A stretch of 64,000 nt of DNA from Anthoceros angustus (taxonomy: Eukaryota > Streptophyta > Anthocerotopsida > Anthocerotales > Anthocerotaceae). This document shows, one piece after another, positions 44,550 through 56,760 of the stretch; position 1 is the stretch's first letter, and every line of letters starts with the position of its first letter. Location: assembly GCA_010909165.1 (NCBI GenBank), contig VJWM01000178.1:410656-474655 (forward strand), given 5' to 3'. The translations under genes and the position numbers were made by a program. A model generated the notes under the pieces. That model worked only from the letters and a program-made list of their open reading frames with translations, was not told where the DNA came from and made no database searches.

Positions 44550-46375
44550 CTTTGTGCTCAAGTCCACAACATGAGCATATACTCAAAGGGCAAGTCAGAG
44601 GAGAGGCCTCGCACGCAGGCGCCCCTACTAAAATTTGTTACGACTTCTAATTTTTTATCCAAAAATATAGATTCAATTGACCCCCATCGCAACACTAGTT
44701 CGAGCTGGGGGTGCTTAATTCTGAGGTTTTTACCCAAATTTGATGCCAACAAGACCATTCAAATTTGGATAATACTAATGAAGACTTTATTGTATTTTCA
44801 CTATACTAACTCACTTACAAGACTCGTGGCCGATCAGCTCCACGCCTAGATGCACCCGACTCCGACTCCGGCTACGGGAGATGGCGGGTTCCGCGCTCGG
44901 AACTCTGTGAGTGGCATGCCACAAATCGGCAGCAGATGCTCATGAGCATGAGTGAGCACAGCTCGTGAGCACACAACTATGCTCATGGCCATCACTGCAG
45001 ATCAAAAGCGATAGAGGGCAGCCAACCTGAAGCTCGAATCCAACATTCTCGTGAGCACAACTCGTGAGCAACGATGTGAGGCTACTACACTCACGCTCAC
45101 AACCACACCAACCGGCTGGCTAAGGAGCAAAGTCCCTACTTGCCGCAGATGCACAACTGGTAGGTCGATTTTTATGCCGATGCAATCTTGGAGTAGGCTA
45201 GGATGGAGGGTATCTAGATGTGATGGTAGTCGGATGCTGCCCTTAATAGAATGTTGTTTACGTGTATCCGATTATCTCATGTTTAGTTGAAGGATGCATG
45301 TTAGATTACTGGAGGATACTTGTGTTGTTGGCCGGTATGTGTACTGACCGTGGAGGATTTTTTGTGTCAGATAAGTTAGAGGCCATAGTTGAAGCGACAA
45401 TTAGGGGAAGGAAACGTATACCATGGACCATACCGAATATGAATTTTACACTGTATGCACGAAAGAGTCTTTTCCTACGGACACAAACATAGGGTGCTTA
45501 TTATGGGTGTTTTACTACGTGCGTAGTAAAGATAGTAAAAATCATTGTGATGTCCGTGTAAGGGTATTAAAGCCCAATGTACTTAGACTAATACGCTTAG
45601 TCTAAGTTAGGTGTCATTAGTTTAGCTGACGTTAATAACTAGGAAGCTTCTTGCGCTGTTTCCTAGGGGCTTCTTGTGGAGCTTCCTCGGGAGCTGTCAT
45701 GCTGTTGCTGTGGACTGGACAAACCAGACTGATGAAACATTGACATTGACTGATTGGCATCCCACTTGGCATAAGCCACTTGATTTGGATGTCGATGTGC
45801 ATGTGATGTGGCATGTGCATTGCCCATGGATGGCATGCACATGGTATGTATGCATGACAAATGGATGGCATGTGATGTATGTGGACATGTCTGGATGGAT
45901 GATGTGTCATGGTGCATGTAATCTATGTGCATAATTATGTATGTAAGGCACGGCGCTATGATGCATATATAGACAGCGGATCTATATTAGAAAATACATA
46001 AAAATCGTAAATCAAGGAAAAGGGCGAATAGGTGGTTGAGCACATGAATATTATTATTTATTCGAAGGCCAAGGAAAGTAGGATTATAAATAGACCTAAA
46101 GTGCCTACCATCGGGAACGAGGAGGCACTTCATCGAGAGTTCCTGGGGGTTTTGCCTATATATGTCACCCACCATGGATTCTTGGATTGTAGATGTTTGT
46201 CGAATGGAAAGGCAGCCATACTTCGTCCCTACAGTTTGTCTCATTTCTCTCTTGTGACTTTTGGGAACCGCACTATCAAGTGGGAGCCTCAGGCAACCAA
46301 CTTGATCTCACCACATCTACAATCCCTGTTGTTGCTTGGAGAACTGAGACGACTGCATTGGAGGACATTGCGGCG
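44550..46375. other. No gene recognised
   Basis: Short frames only. At 45770-45910 the sequence is a degenerate ATGTGCATG/GGATGGCATG simple repeat. CTCATGAGCATGAGTGAGCA and CTCGTGAGCACA phrases repeat near 44940-45070. The stretch up to 46375 borders the copia left LTR. Confidence 0.5.
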
Positions 46376-46628
46376 CACTGGAGATAGCCTTTCAGTTTAC
46401 TCGAGTTAGCTCGTTACATGAACGGCTATTAGGTAGTTTAGTATTTCCAGCTAGACTGACAGTTATTAAACCGCTCTCTCTACAAGCATGTATAAGTATC
46501 CTTCTGCTTCATTAATACACTACTCGCTCTTTTCTTGGTACACACGTGAGCTCGTGTCCTTCCGTCTCTCTCTCGCGCGTTTGGCTCTGGCCACCGCCAT
46601 GATCCAACAAGCAATCCTAATTGCTTTA
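46376..46628 (+). repeat. Copia left LTR
   Basis: About 250 bp matching 54516-54767; the start is approximate because the first 15 bp are divergent (CACTGGAGATAGCC here, TATTGGGAATATAGCC in the right LTR). It contains TGTATAAGTATCC (possible TATA region) and ends at the primer-binding site. Confidence 0.85.
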
Positions 46629-46641
46629 TGGTATCAGAGCC
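46629..46641 (+). promoter_or_regulatory. Primer-binding site for initiator tRNA-Met
   Basis: TGGTATCAGAGCC directly after the left LTR is the standard plant copia site, complementary to the 3' end of initiator methionine tRNA. Confidence 0.93.
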
Positions 46642-46709
46642 ATCTTTGGGCGTGCGTGATGGATGTCAATGCTCCTAATGCATCCTAATCTAGGCGCCCT
46701 GGAGTCACG

Positions 46710-47959
46710 ATGCCAAGACGAGGAAATTCACCTCCTTTTCCGAGATCCTTCAGCAAACCAGTGAAGCGTCCTACCTTTGTGTGTTCGGAGCATCAAGTGG
46801 TTTGCCTCGATTGCAGATCTTCGGAGAGAAGGGAGGCAGCGCCAACTGGAAGGAATCGCGATTGCCGCCAGCATTTTTCTGTGGTCACACCTGCACTCAC
46901 TCGTGTGACGCAGAGCGCACATTTTCCTCGGACATCCACATCTCCAAGACGCACTTTTGAGGGCGAGACAGTTGACCAGGACGAACTTTCAGCCTTACGG
47001 GAGCACAACACATCACAGTGGATTCTCATCGAAAAGCTCACAGACGGCATTCACAATCTCAATCAGTTGTGTGGAGAGCTTTCGAAGTTGGAGCCTACAC
47101 CTATGCCTGCCAACTCTTCTCGGAGACGTCCACAAGTGCAACGCACCATGCTGTGAGCATATCTTCTGTTTATGTCGGAAAGCTCAAACTCAGATGATGA
47201 ATTTGTTGACGACATTTCATCCCTCTTTGCTGATCCTTCCACATATTCTCCCCAGAGAACTTACGACAGATAGATAGACAGCGTCAACTTCAGTTGGTCT
47301 TGAATAGTCTTCTAAGGCCTGTTGCTCCTGTCAACATGGCCACAAATCCTGCTCCTTTGAAGATAGAATTCAAGGACAAGGATAGGTTCAATGGCACAGA
47401 TTATAATATCTGGGTCATGAGGCTAACTCAAATATTTGAGGAGCATGAGCTGATGTCAGTCGTGGACGGCACAGACCCCAAGGTCACAATACCTGCTAGA
47501 AGTGCAGACGAGATCCTAGCTTGGGAGCGGAAGGATCGTCGTGCTCGCTCTATTCTCATTGCTGCCTTAGATAAAACCATGATGCCTCATACAATAGGAG
47601 CCAAGACTTCCACAGCAGTTTGGGAAGTCTTCCAGTCTATCTATCGGGACAAGAGTTCAGCCTCCCTTGTGCATGCGCACAGAGACTTTTTCAACCTAAG
47701 GATGCGAGACAATGAGCCTGTTGAGGCCTACATCAACAAGTTTCGCACATCACGGGCTAATCTTGCCTTTTGTGGCACTGTGCTGTCAGAAGTTCAAGCA
47801 GCCATTAGCCTCCTGGCTTCACTCCCAGAAAGTTATCAGTATTTTGTGGCCATCCAGAATGCCACAATCAACTCTGCGGTGCAAGTGACAGCTTCTGGTC
47901 AAACACCCAAGGTAACGCTTGAGGATGTTATTGGAGCCCTTATTTCGAGGAGCGACTGA
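46710..47959 (+). pseudogene. Copia gag
   Basis: A leader frame at 46710-47156 (PRRGNSPPFPRSF start) loses frame, and gag resumes at 47294-47959. The UBN2-type capsid region is clear: KDRFNGTDYNIWVMRLTQIF, EHELMSVVDGTDP, RKDRRARSILIAALD, WEVFQSIYRDKS, LRMRDNEPVEAYINKF. The zinc knuckle at about 48087-48128 (CNWCKIRHYEQD) keeps C-x2-C and H but its last Cys is lost to GTA and followed by a stop. Confidence 0.88.
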
Positions 47960-48216
47960 GCTTCGAAGCAAAAGGGTTCTACTTCGAATACCGTACTATT
48001 CACCTCAAGAGGACGGAGGCTTTCGTGGTAGGCGGAGGACGTGGCTCACACACCACCACGCACGATTGGCAACAACAACAACAAGACGTTTGTTTGCAAT
48101 TGGTGCAAAATTCGGCACTATGAGCAGGACGTATAGAAGAAGGGAGGAGAACCTCGGCGTGATCATCCTCCGAAAGCAACGTCACCATCGAGGCTAAGCA
48201 GCCCACTATCCTAGCG

Positions 48217-48604
48217 ATGCACTGTCATCTACACAAGTGCACCACGATACTTGGTTTTAGATTCGAGCAACTAGTCACATTTGCTTTCATAGGCGTGCTG
48301 TCTTTTACTCCATTATTCCAAGCGGTTGTGTTGCTAGGGGATGATAGTGGGCTTTCGATCAAGGGTTCGGGATCAGTTGTCATCACTTTACCTGATTCTT
48401 CCAACCTCACTCTTACAGACGTGCTTTATGTCCCATCTATGACTAAGAATCTCATGTCTGTCTTGAAACTCTCACAGGAACATAGTTGCAAAGTGTGTTT
48501 CGATCATCAAGGGTGCTCCATCACCAGTACCAGGTCAGGTCTAGATCTCTTTTCAAGGTCTCCTTTCCATGATCTGTACCTTTTGAATGTCAAGAGCTTT
48601 TGGT
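48217..48604 (+). pseudogene. Copia protease region
   Basis: The expected DTWFLDSGATSH active site reads DTWF, a stop, then ATSHICFH, because a few bases are missing. The later part is preserved (SGSVVITLPDSSNLTLTDVL, YVPSMTKNLMSV). The catalytic DSG is lost, so no active protease can be made. Confidence 0.8.
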
Positions 48605-49955
48605 TTACATACCGACATGCCACGTAAATTCTCGCTACATGCCTATGGCACGCTGCTAGGGCATGTCAACTCCCTGGGTACTCTAGTGAAAGGTGAGAGT
48701 TACCGAGAGCCTTTGGATTTTCCTTTTGACAAACATGCCTTTTGTGAGGCTTGTCAACTCAGTAAAGCCCACTCACTCCCTTTCTCGGATAAGGCTCCTA
48801 GCCGTGCTGATGGGTTGCTCCACACAGTTCATAGTGACATCTGCGGCCCTATGTCCACTAGCTCGTTTGGAGGGGCAGATTATTTTCTCACATTCATCGA
48901 CGAGTGGAGTCGGTATTGTGTGGTGTATCTGCTTCGGCACAAGAGTGAAGCACTTGACTATTTTCAGTCCTACGTTCAGTTTGCACAAAGACAGACTTCA
49001 AGCAAGGTGCGCATCCTACGAACAGATAACGGGGGTGAGTACACGAGCCATGCATTTGCTGCTTTCTGCGAGAAGGAAGGTATTCTTCATCACCAGCCCA
49101 TATACTAGAGCGTAATGCTTTTCGAGCGCAAAAGAACTTTGCAAGAAGCCACTTTGGCTTCTCTCATCTTTGGACTCACCGTGGGTATTCAAGCTTTGGT
49201 GGCGACCAACTATGTTCGAATCGCCCACCAAGGAACTTGGTTCCATTACTCCCTATGAGCGATGGACTGTAGAAGCCTCGAGTTGACATCTGCGCATCTT
49301 TGGGTCACCAGCTTATGCCCTTGTTCCACCAGCCTTGCGCTCCAAGCTTGATCCCAAGGCATCCCGTCATGTTTTCGTCGGCTATTCTGAAGAGGTGAAG
49401 GGCTACAAACTTTTCAACCCTTTCACTCGGCACCTCACTTTGTCACGGAGTGTGATTTTTCATGAGGCTGCCTTACTTCGCCGACATGCTGCTTTGCACC
49501 CGGATGCCACTCCTCTGCCTGCTTCCATCATTGATATTGAGGATTCTCCTACTGATGAAACTAACGAGCCGAGTTTCTTTGATGATGAGGATGACTCTTC
49601 TTCGGATCAAGGGGGGACAGCTCTAGCAGCACAGGCTCCTCCAGCTTCTGATGACAACAATGACCCTGAGGATATCACACCTCCACCCTCTCCAAGCCAT
49701 AATGATGAAAATCCACGTACACCTGTTAATGGTGATGCTGATCTGGTTGAGCCTGTAGATGCCCAGGTCGAGGAGTCTGATCCTGAAGAAGAGACCCCTC
49801 CTCTTCGTCGTTCTGCCCGCATACGTCGCCCCATGCATGAGTGGCAAGATCCTCAATACCGGTGGGCAAGCATGGTAACCTCTGACTTGTCTACTGCAGT
49901 TGTACTTAGTGTGTCTTCCTCTTTAGGTGAACCACTACTTACAAAGAAGCCTTAG
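48587..49955 (+). pseudogene. Copia integrase
   Basis: Integrase zinc region (HAFCEACQLSKAHSLPF), catalytic core with LHTVHSDICGPMSTSSFGGA, YFLTFIDEWSRYCVVYLL and RTDNGGEYTSHAF (D and D of the DDE triad kept). A stop comes at 49108; the glutamate region is frame-shifted. The C-terminal part continues at 49335-49955 (SRHVFVGYSEEVKGYKLFNP, an acidic linker, then RRSARIRRP). Confidence 0.88.
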
Positions 49956-50458
49956 AAGGCCCTGAGGCCTCTTTTTGGCAAGCTGCTATGGACTCAGAAT
50001 ACAATTCTCTCATTCAGAACAAAACTTGGAAGCTTGTAGATCTCCCTCCAGGTAGAAAACCAGTTGCATGCAAGTGGGTCTTTAAGAAAAAATTGAATAC
50101 TGATGGAACTGTTGGTAGAAACAAGGCCCGCCTTGTTGCCAAGGGCTACAGCCAGATTCCTGGACTCGACTTCAACGAAACCTTTGCCCCACGTCAAGTC
50201 CACCTCTGTAAGGATCCTGTTAGCCCTAGCTGTCCATTATAACCTTCTTGTACACCAACTGGATGTCAAAACAGCCTTTCTGAATGGCCTTCTGGAGGAA
50301 GATATCTACATGAGCCAGCCGGAGGGTTTTGTCATTGACAAGGACAAAGTGTGCAAGCTGCTCAAGACACTTTATGGTCTCAAACAGGCATCTCGTGCAT
50401 GGTATGAGGTATTCCATAAGCTTTTGATGGAACTAGGCTTCAACGGCATTTCCAGGAT
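49945..50458 (+). pseudogene. Copia reverse transcriptase, 5' part
   Basis: RT start (ALEGPEASFWQAAMDSEYNS, LPPGRKPVACKWVFKKKLNT, KARLVAKGYSQIPGLDFNET), a frameshift near 50195, then VRILLALAVHYNLLVHQLDV, KTAFLNGLLEEDIYMSQPEG and LLKTLYGLKQASRAWYEVF. The frame is then cut by the nested insertion. Confidence 0.9.
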
Positions 50459-52998
50459 ACGTATTTGATACCGGAAGCCCACAAGGGAGGGATCATTCCG
50501 GCAGTTCAGTTCTCCAAGAATCAGATCCCGGAGGAGGTTATGAGCATGTTCCTACGACCAAAGGAGGAAGTATGGTCGCAAGGCAATGGCTGGAGGATCT
50601 CTTTGTTCAAGGATTCTCGCCCATGGCTATGGACAATCTTGCGATTGCACACAGAGACCGCTTGAGATATGCTCACACGCTGGGGCTCATGGAAGCCCAA
50701 GGCCGTGGAAATTCGCAGTGAGATTATGTGTACCTACAACACGACTGCCAAGCACATTAGATGTCAAGACCGGTTGATTCTCGGTGGTAAATGTGGGTGA
50801 GCAAGGAGTAGTGGAACTCAAGGACGGATGGCGAAGATGCAAGGAGCATATGAAACATTTAGCTCCATGTCACTTGCCAAATCTTGATGCAAGAATTGTT
50901 CCTCAAACGTGGTACCACGGATTTGCCTGTGAGGCATGCGGGCACACGGATGAAGAGCTTATGCTCTTATGTGACAGTAACAGAGGCTATCATATTTTCT
51001 CGCACACTTAAAGGATATTCCAGAAGGGAATTGCATGTGAACACCGTGATTCAACAAGTTTGCATGCGCCCATGGCTCTATCTACCGAGAGTAATGAAGA
51101 AGAAGTACGCTGCACCGAACAGAGTTGAGAGTAACACTCAAGACAACTCGTGTTGGAATGGGTACAAGAGGACGAGAGCAAATGACAGCGGTTGCAAAAG
51201 AGGAAAGTTCGCATGAGCGATCTTGCCAATCGAATTCCTTGTTGCCAAGGCCAAGCGCCAACAAGGCACATGAGGGTGCCGCTATTCTTGAAGAGTGCCT
51301 TCAGAATCACTCACCGCTTGCGCAGCTTGCTCCTCCGAGGAATTTAGTGACACCAAGGCCAGAAGTGGAATTTATTCGCCAAGATATGGCCGACTAACGG
51401 CAAGGAAGACGACTGGAAATTCCCATTTAATGATGATGTATGAGATGTCTCGTGGAAGTTGGTGGATTGGGCCACCATTCTCAGATGAACAAAGTGCGCA
51501 CCGAAACCACTTGGTGATGGAGGGAGCAAGAATCGCTTTGTCTCTACCTTCCTCGTACACCTATATCGGAGGAGGAGGTTCTTACACCGACGATTGGAAG
51601 AAGCCAAGATAGAAGCTACTCCGGTGAGGTAGCGGAAGGAGAGCCACCGCCCCGAGGATGAAGAGACGGATGAGGCCCCGGGCAAGAGACCGCCACGCCT
51701 GAACCAACATGAGGCCTCGTGGATCGTGAACCAACAAGAGAAAGGGAAGAAGGCTATAGAAGCACCTCCTACGGAGGAAGGAGGAAAGGATACGAGACCA
51801 CCTACCGAGGGTTGAGGATTGAATACAACACCGTGGTAGGAGTGAACCCCACCAGAGGGACCTGTGGAGGACGGAGGACCTACAGGAGCTTTACCTCCCA
51901 CCAAGAAGTAGTAACAAGACTTGAGGCGGTGTGACGAGAAGAACGAGGAACGCTTGGTGACCCACGCACCAAGGAGGAGCAGAGGGAAGTGTTCGAGAAT
52001 GCCGGCATCCCATGAGGTAGTTGCCGAGTGAAGGAAGTGGGCGCAGGATCTATGGACGCCCTAGTGGACCGTGTCGGAGGTGACCAAGTTCGTCCGAACT
52101 TCGAGACCTACGAAGGAGCCGGAGGATGCCGAGAAGAAATTGAGAGGAGCTCGAAACCACCTCCGAGAAGCAACACTGCGCTAGATCCGCCAAAGAGCGA
52201 CAGGATGACCACCAAGTTGGTGAATGTGGGAAATGATTGACCAGGTCTTAGGACAGGAGGCAAAATCAGCCAAGAGGGCTGAGGAGTTGGAAGCTGCCAG
52301 GAAGGAGGCAGAAGGAAAGTTGGAAGCTACCCTAGCAAGGGTAGGACACATCGAACGCAGCAAGGAGGAGGCAGCATCTACAGCTAGCAAGGCCCGGCGG
52401 GACCTTGAAGACGAGAAGGACCTCCTACGAAAGAAGTTAGTTGCCATGGAGCAACGGAAGGAGCATTACAAGGGAAAATACGACAGCTTGGTGAAGGAAC
52501 GACAAGGATGGGACAATGTGACTAAGGGTCACAAAGAGGAGCTCAGACACGAGAGAACTTTTGGAGCGAAGAAGAAGGACGACCTACCCACGCCTTATGA
52601 AACGGAGGCAAGGAACCGCCGGAAGGAGGTTTTGATGGATCTTTGGAGGGTCTTCAAAGTCATTCGAGGGAGGCGAGCGATCACGCTATAGTGAAACGAG
52701 CGATGGAAGCCATGGAGAAAGATAAGGAGATTGGGAGGCTTGCCCCGGAGTTGGAGAGAGCGGTAGTGGAGAAAGAGGCCGCATTGGTAGGAGTGATCTC
52801 AAGCCGTGGGACGAAGCGTCATCCCACTAAGGGTCCGCATCATGGACGACAAAAGAAGGAGAGTGGTAGGGTGGCGACCTACACAACAACCTCCCGAAGC
52901 GATTGAGGAACGCCAGTGAGGAAGACGGCAGACCTCAGCTCGACGCCAAGTGGAATAGTGCACCACGGAGGTCAAACTTTGAGTTGGTACAAGGGAAG
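50459..52998 (+). mobile_element. Nested insertion within copia RT
   Basis: About 2.5 kb lies between the two halves of the RT. CCAGGAT at 50452-50458 recurs at 52999-53005, a plausible 7-bp target duplication. From about 50605 to 51360 it is closely related to the end of the gypsy element at 60465-61220, including the integrase tail and a damaged PHD finger. The remainder includes a Glu/Lys-rich coiled-coil frame at 52224-52691 (AEELEAARKEAEGKLEATLA). No LTRs are evident, so the mechanism is unclear. Confidence 0.7.
50784..51060 (+). pseudogene. Damaged PHD-finger copy in the nested insertion
   Basis: NVGEQGVVELKDG, APCHLPNLDARIVP, then FACEACGHTDEELMLLCD, SNRGYHIFSHT. Compared with 60627-60992 the third Cys pair is broken (DRC reduced to DS), the Cys after HIF is lost and the final Cys reads Arg (CGT). 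It could not fold around two zinc ions. Confidence 0.85.
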
Positions 52999-53815
52999 CC
53001 AGGATGCGGACACAAGTGTTTATATCCTGTGGGATGGGGCGGATTTCTTGATCCTCACTGTCTATGTTGACGACAACTTTCTATTCAGCAACTCTGCTGC
53101 CCTTATGGCCGTATCAAGCTGATTCTTCTTTCTAAGTTCGATATGACTGACCTAGGAGAACTCACCTTTTCCCTGGGTGTTCAGTTTCATTTCAACAGGA
53201 CTGATGGCACCATTGATATACATCAAGAGCACTTTGTGCATCAGCTTCTGCAGCGCTTCAACATGGAAGATGCGAAGCCTGTAGCTACACCCATGTCTTT
53301 AGGTGAGAAGCTCTCCTTAGAACAGTGCCCTGCTACTAAGGAGGACAAACGAGCCATGGCCAATATTCCTTACAGACAGGCTGTCGGCTCCCTCATTTAT
53401 CTCTCCAGCTGGACCCGTATGGACATTACCCGGGCAGTGGGAGCTGTAAGCCAGTTCTTGGAGAATCCTGGCCCATCTCATTGGACTGTTGTTAAACGGA
53501 TTTTTAGATATTTAAAAGGGACACCTAGGACGGGGCTGAGGTTTTCTAGGTGTAAGGCAGGTCTGGATCTCACAGCTTATTGCGATGCCGATTGGGCGGG
53601 GGATCCCGACACCAGGAAATCTACGCTCGCACCTTTCTGGTACCTCAGCTTCATGGAATGTCAGCAAGTCGGAGAGGAGGAGTCTTGTGTCCACTGATGA
53701 CAACATTGCTGACCTTCTCACGAAGGCTCTTCCTAAACCTGTTCATGAGAAGCACACTGCCTCTGCTGGAATTAGTGAAATTCCAGCTGTAGCTGTTAAG
53801 GGTACTGCCCATTAG
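52999..53815 (+). pseudogene. Copia reverse transcriptase 3' part and RNase H
   Basis: RT resumes with DTSVYILWDGADFLILTVYV and DDN (catalytic YVDD kept), a stop near 53122, then MTDLGELTFSLGVQF. Linker and RNase H follow: PYRQAVGSLIYLSSWTRMDI, HWTVVKRIFRYLKGTPRTGL and LTAYCDADWAGDPDTRKST (DADWAG motif). After a frameshift the end DDNIADLLTKALPKPVHEKH is present. Confidence 0.9.
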
Positions 53816-54515
53816 AGTTTGCTGCTTCTAATTCTCCAGTGGGAGTTTGCCTTGTTTTGTGAGTGTTTTCTTCAGGTCTTCCCTTGCCTTGTCGATTTTT
53901 GCGATTCTTCACCGTATGCACACCTGAATGTCAGCATCACAACTCTGTCAAGTTTCATGCATGCTAGCACCTGTATCCCACTTCCTGTCACGTGTGGTGC
54001 AGGTTTCTCCTTTCCTTTCTTAGGAGTCTTAGTGTCTTCCACATCTTCAGTCCCCGTTGCTGTCTCCTTCACACTCTTGGAACCCGTAGAAGGTGTGGGA
54101 TGCAAAGCCACACCTGTCACTCCCTTCCTGCTCTTGCTTTTAGTGTCCTTGCAGCTCATCTTGTGGAACTCTGCCGAGGGAGCTGCAAACACCTTCCGAG
54201 GAGAGCCCTTGTTGTCGAAGTTCTAGAGCCGGCGAACTGTCTTGGGCTTGGAACTGTCCTTCGGAAGTGGAGCCGAGCTAGGAGAGTAAAAGAACACGAT
54301 GTTCGAAGTTGGACAGTGCAACGCGTGAAGGCATGATTGGCGCTCCGAAAATTTCAGCACTGGAATCCAAATCCTGAGGAGCTGAGGACTGAAGTGAGCT
54401 AGAACGTGATCTCGTTTTGCATGTGTTTCGAGGCAATTATTCTCAACCTGCTACGGGCTTATGCGAAGGAAGGACATTTAGCTTCTGCCACGCTGAAAAT
54501 CGCAACTAAGTGGAG
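53816..54515. other. Copia region between pol and right LTR
   Basis: Contains a run of T/C-rich sequence and frames without family likeness. The last bases before the LTR (AACTAAGTGGAG) are purine-rich and fit a short polypurine tract. Confidence 0.5.
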
Positions 54516-54767
54516 TATTGGGAATATAGCCTTCGATTTACTCGAGGCTCGCCACATGAACGGGCTATTAGGTAGTTTAGTATTTCCAGCCAGACGCGCT
54601 TATTAAACCGCTCTCTCTACAAGCATGTATAAGTATCCTTCTGCTTCATCAATACACTACTCGCTCTTTTCGTGGTACACACGTGAGCTCGTGTCCTTCC
54701 GTCTCTCTCTCGCGCGTTTGGCTCTGGCCACCGCCCATGATCCAACAAGCAATCCTAATTGCTTTTA
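54516..54767 (+). repeat. Copia right LTR
   Basis: Matches 46376-46628 through CGCTCTCTCTACAAGCATGT, ACACGTGAGCTCGTGTCC and CATGATCCAACAAGCAATCC. From CCGCTCTC to the end there are two substitutions and two single-base indels between the LTRs; the first 90 bp differ more. Confidence 0.88.
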
Positions 54768-55124
54768 GGCTCCACCAGATAAGCTGAATGACTTCTGATG
54801 GATAGGAATTCTACCATCGATTTCACGCAGCTTCGTTGTAGTCCGAATCTGACCATTACTGAATTGGCTAGGCTCACTAGGCAGTCCGCATATGTGGGAG
54901 CGCTCGATAGAAACCAGACACTGCTGTTTTCTTAGCTAGTTGGGGTTGGGAGGATTGCCGTTGACAACATTCCTCGATTGTCAAGCATAGGCGGTTCGGT
55001 ATTTTGAGGTCAGTGGAGAGGGACACACTCCGTCATCGCTAGAAAGGGACAAGATCACGGATCACCTTTCAAAAGGGCGCTGACCAAGACAGACAACACG
55101 CCCATCACGAGATCTCAGTTTGGA

Positions 55125-56200
55125 GACTGGAGCAAAGAGCCGATTCAAATGGAGCTGGAGAGTACGCCCAGCAAGAATGATGTTTTCACCGGAAAACATG
55201 GGAGTATGTCATTGGCGGATTTTGAAGAGAAGTTCCGCTGGGGAATGGCAGAAAACAAGATGAAGTACAAGGATCGTTCACCCAGAATGGCACTCATGAA
55301 GATGTCGAATATCTCGCGGTGAGGCGTTGATGTACTGAGACGAAGAAGGACATCTTGGCATCGGCGGAGAAGTGAGGCTTGCGGAGGAGTTGCGGCAAGC
55401 CACTCACTCCGTCAAGGAAGACGAGCTAGAGCATTTGGTTGATCTCATGTTTGAAAGATTGAAGGACATGTTTCCAACATCGTCCTTGGAGAAGATTCAG
55501 AGTGACGTTTTAGCTTCAAGTCCAATGAGGGCTCATACATCGGTCAAGATCTTGGTGGAGGACACGGATGTGAAGACCATGCGGAGGCTGCTGAAATTTT
55601 CATGGCTGCGATGCCACAGACGAAGGAAGGTAATGGATGCTCTTCATGGTGCTCATGGAGAAAAGTATGGGACGCCTACAAGATTGCGGAGAAGGTGCTA
55701 AAAGGGGATGCTGTCAGTCAAGCATACCTGGAGGATCACAATTTGATCAGAAGCAGCACTTCTTACGGCTCTGGACAAGGAGGATCCAGATTCCAGCATA
55801 AGGGCCGGTGTGAAGCGATTTGGGTCAAATCAAACCCAGTCACGAAGGAGAGACCCGGCCGTCAGGGCCATCAAATGTGGCAGGTGCCGTGGTGCACATA
55901 AGTCATTTGAATGTGACTTCAGACCTAGAGGCCCGAAGGGCAAGGAGGTTTGCAAGGCTTGTGGTCGATGGGGCCACATAGAAGCCGCATGTTGGGAGGC
56001 TCATCCAGAGCTCAAGCCCAAGGTAATGGGCGTGAAAAGGAGAAGGGCAAAGGCCCTAGTCGCAAGGCTCTTCTTGCGCAAGTTGAAGAGATGCGAGATG
56101 GCTAACATGGCGGCGGTAGTCACGCATTCTTTCTCGACTCGGATGAAGAAGTGTATGGCATGGCGATTCGCAAGAAAAGAAGAAGACCGCACTTGACCTC
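55125..56200 (+). pseudogene. Gypsy gag with zinc knuckles
   Basis: Frames include DVFTGKHGSMSLADFEEKF (capsid start) and a later segment with AIKCGRCRGAHKSFECDF and VCKACGRWGHIEAACWE. The latter is a standard CCHC knuckle (C-x2-C-x4-H-x4-C). The gag is split by several frameshifts. Confidence 0.75.
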
Positions 56201-56535
56201 GGAGAAGGGTTCGCCAAGGACACGTCGAACGAGCAAAGCAAAATGCCCGAAAGTTTTAGGCAAGTGATGATGGTACTTGCGGTGGCTTCTAACCGAGGTG
56301 GATGTAGAAGCACGTTGGAGAAGGCCATGGAGGTTCCTGGTCAATTTCGGAACTTGGACTCAAGAGTTCACATTTCAAGAAGATCATGAGGGAATGGATC
56401 AGAAAGAGATAGAACCGAGAAGTCCTTCGCTTGATGTGCTGCGAGGAGACCATCTAAAGCCGAACGTCGGTAAAGGAGGTGTTGCCATGATTGACAACCG
56501 GAAATTACCTTTGACGGTTTGCACGATCAATGTCT

Positions 56536-56760
56536 TTGGTGGACACCGGAGCGATCCAAGATTGTTGGGAGCTCGTGTGCGCTCAGCTATGGCGCAAGCT
56601 GGTACCAAGCGATGTAAGCATCACTACTTCGAACGAAGGAAATGGTGATGGGATGACCAGAAACCGATCAAGATCGAGTTGAAGCCGAGCCAGAGGATGC
56701 AACCACAATGGAGGAGGTTGGTGACTGTGCCACGTCCTACGATGTGTTGTTAGGGGCGGA
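56536..56760 (+). pseudogene. Gypsy aspartic protease remnant
   Basis: LVDTGAIQDCWEL in one frame gives the retroviral-type active site D-T-G-A at 56542-56553. Downstream the frame is lost, but LLGADATHGPPWE at 56750 may be from the same or a following part. Confidence 0.6.

Larger units (their letters stand above)
46376..54767 (+). mobile_element. Ty1/copia LTR retrotransposon, decayed, with nested insertion
   Basis: Two direct LTRs flank a primer-binding site, gag, protease remnant, integrase, reverse transcriptase and RNase H in copia order (integrase before RT). The coding region has many frameshifts and stops, the zinc knuckle and protease site are damaged, and a 2.5-kb segment sits inside the RT. 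The LTRs differ by several substitutions and indels, so insertion is not very recent. The element cannot make a full polyprotein. Confidence 0.93.
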
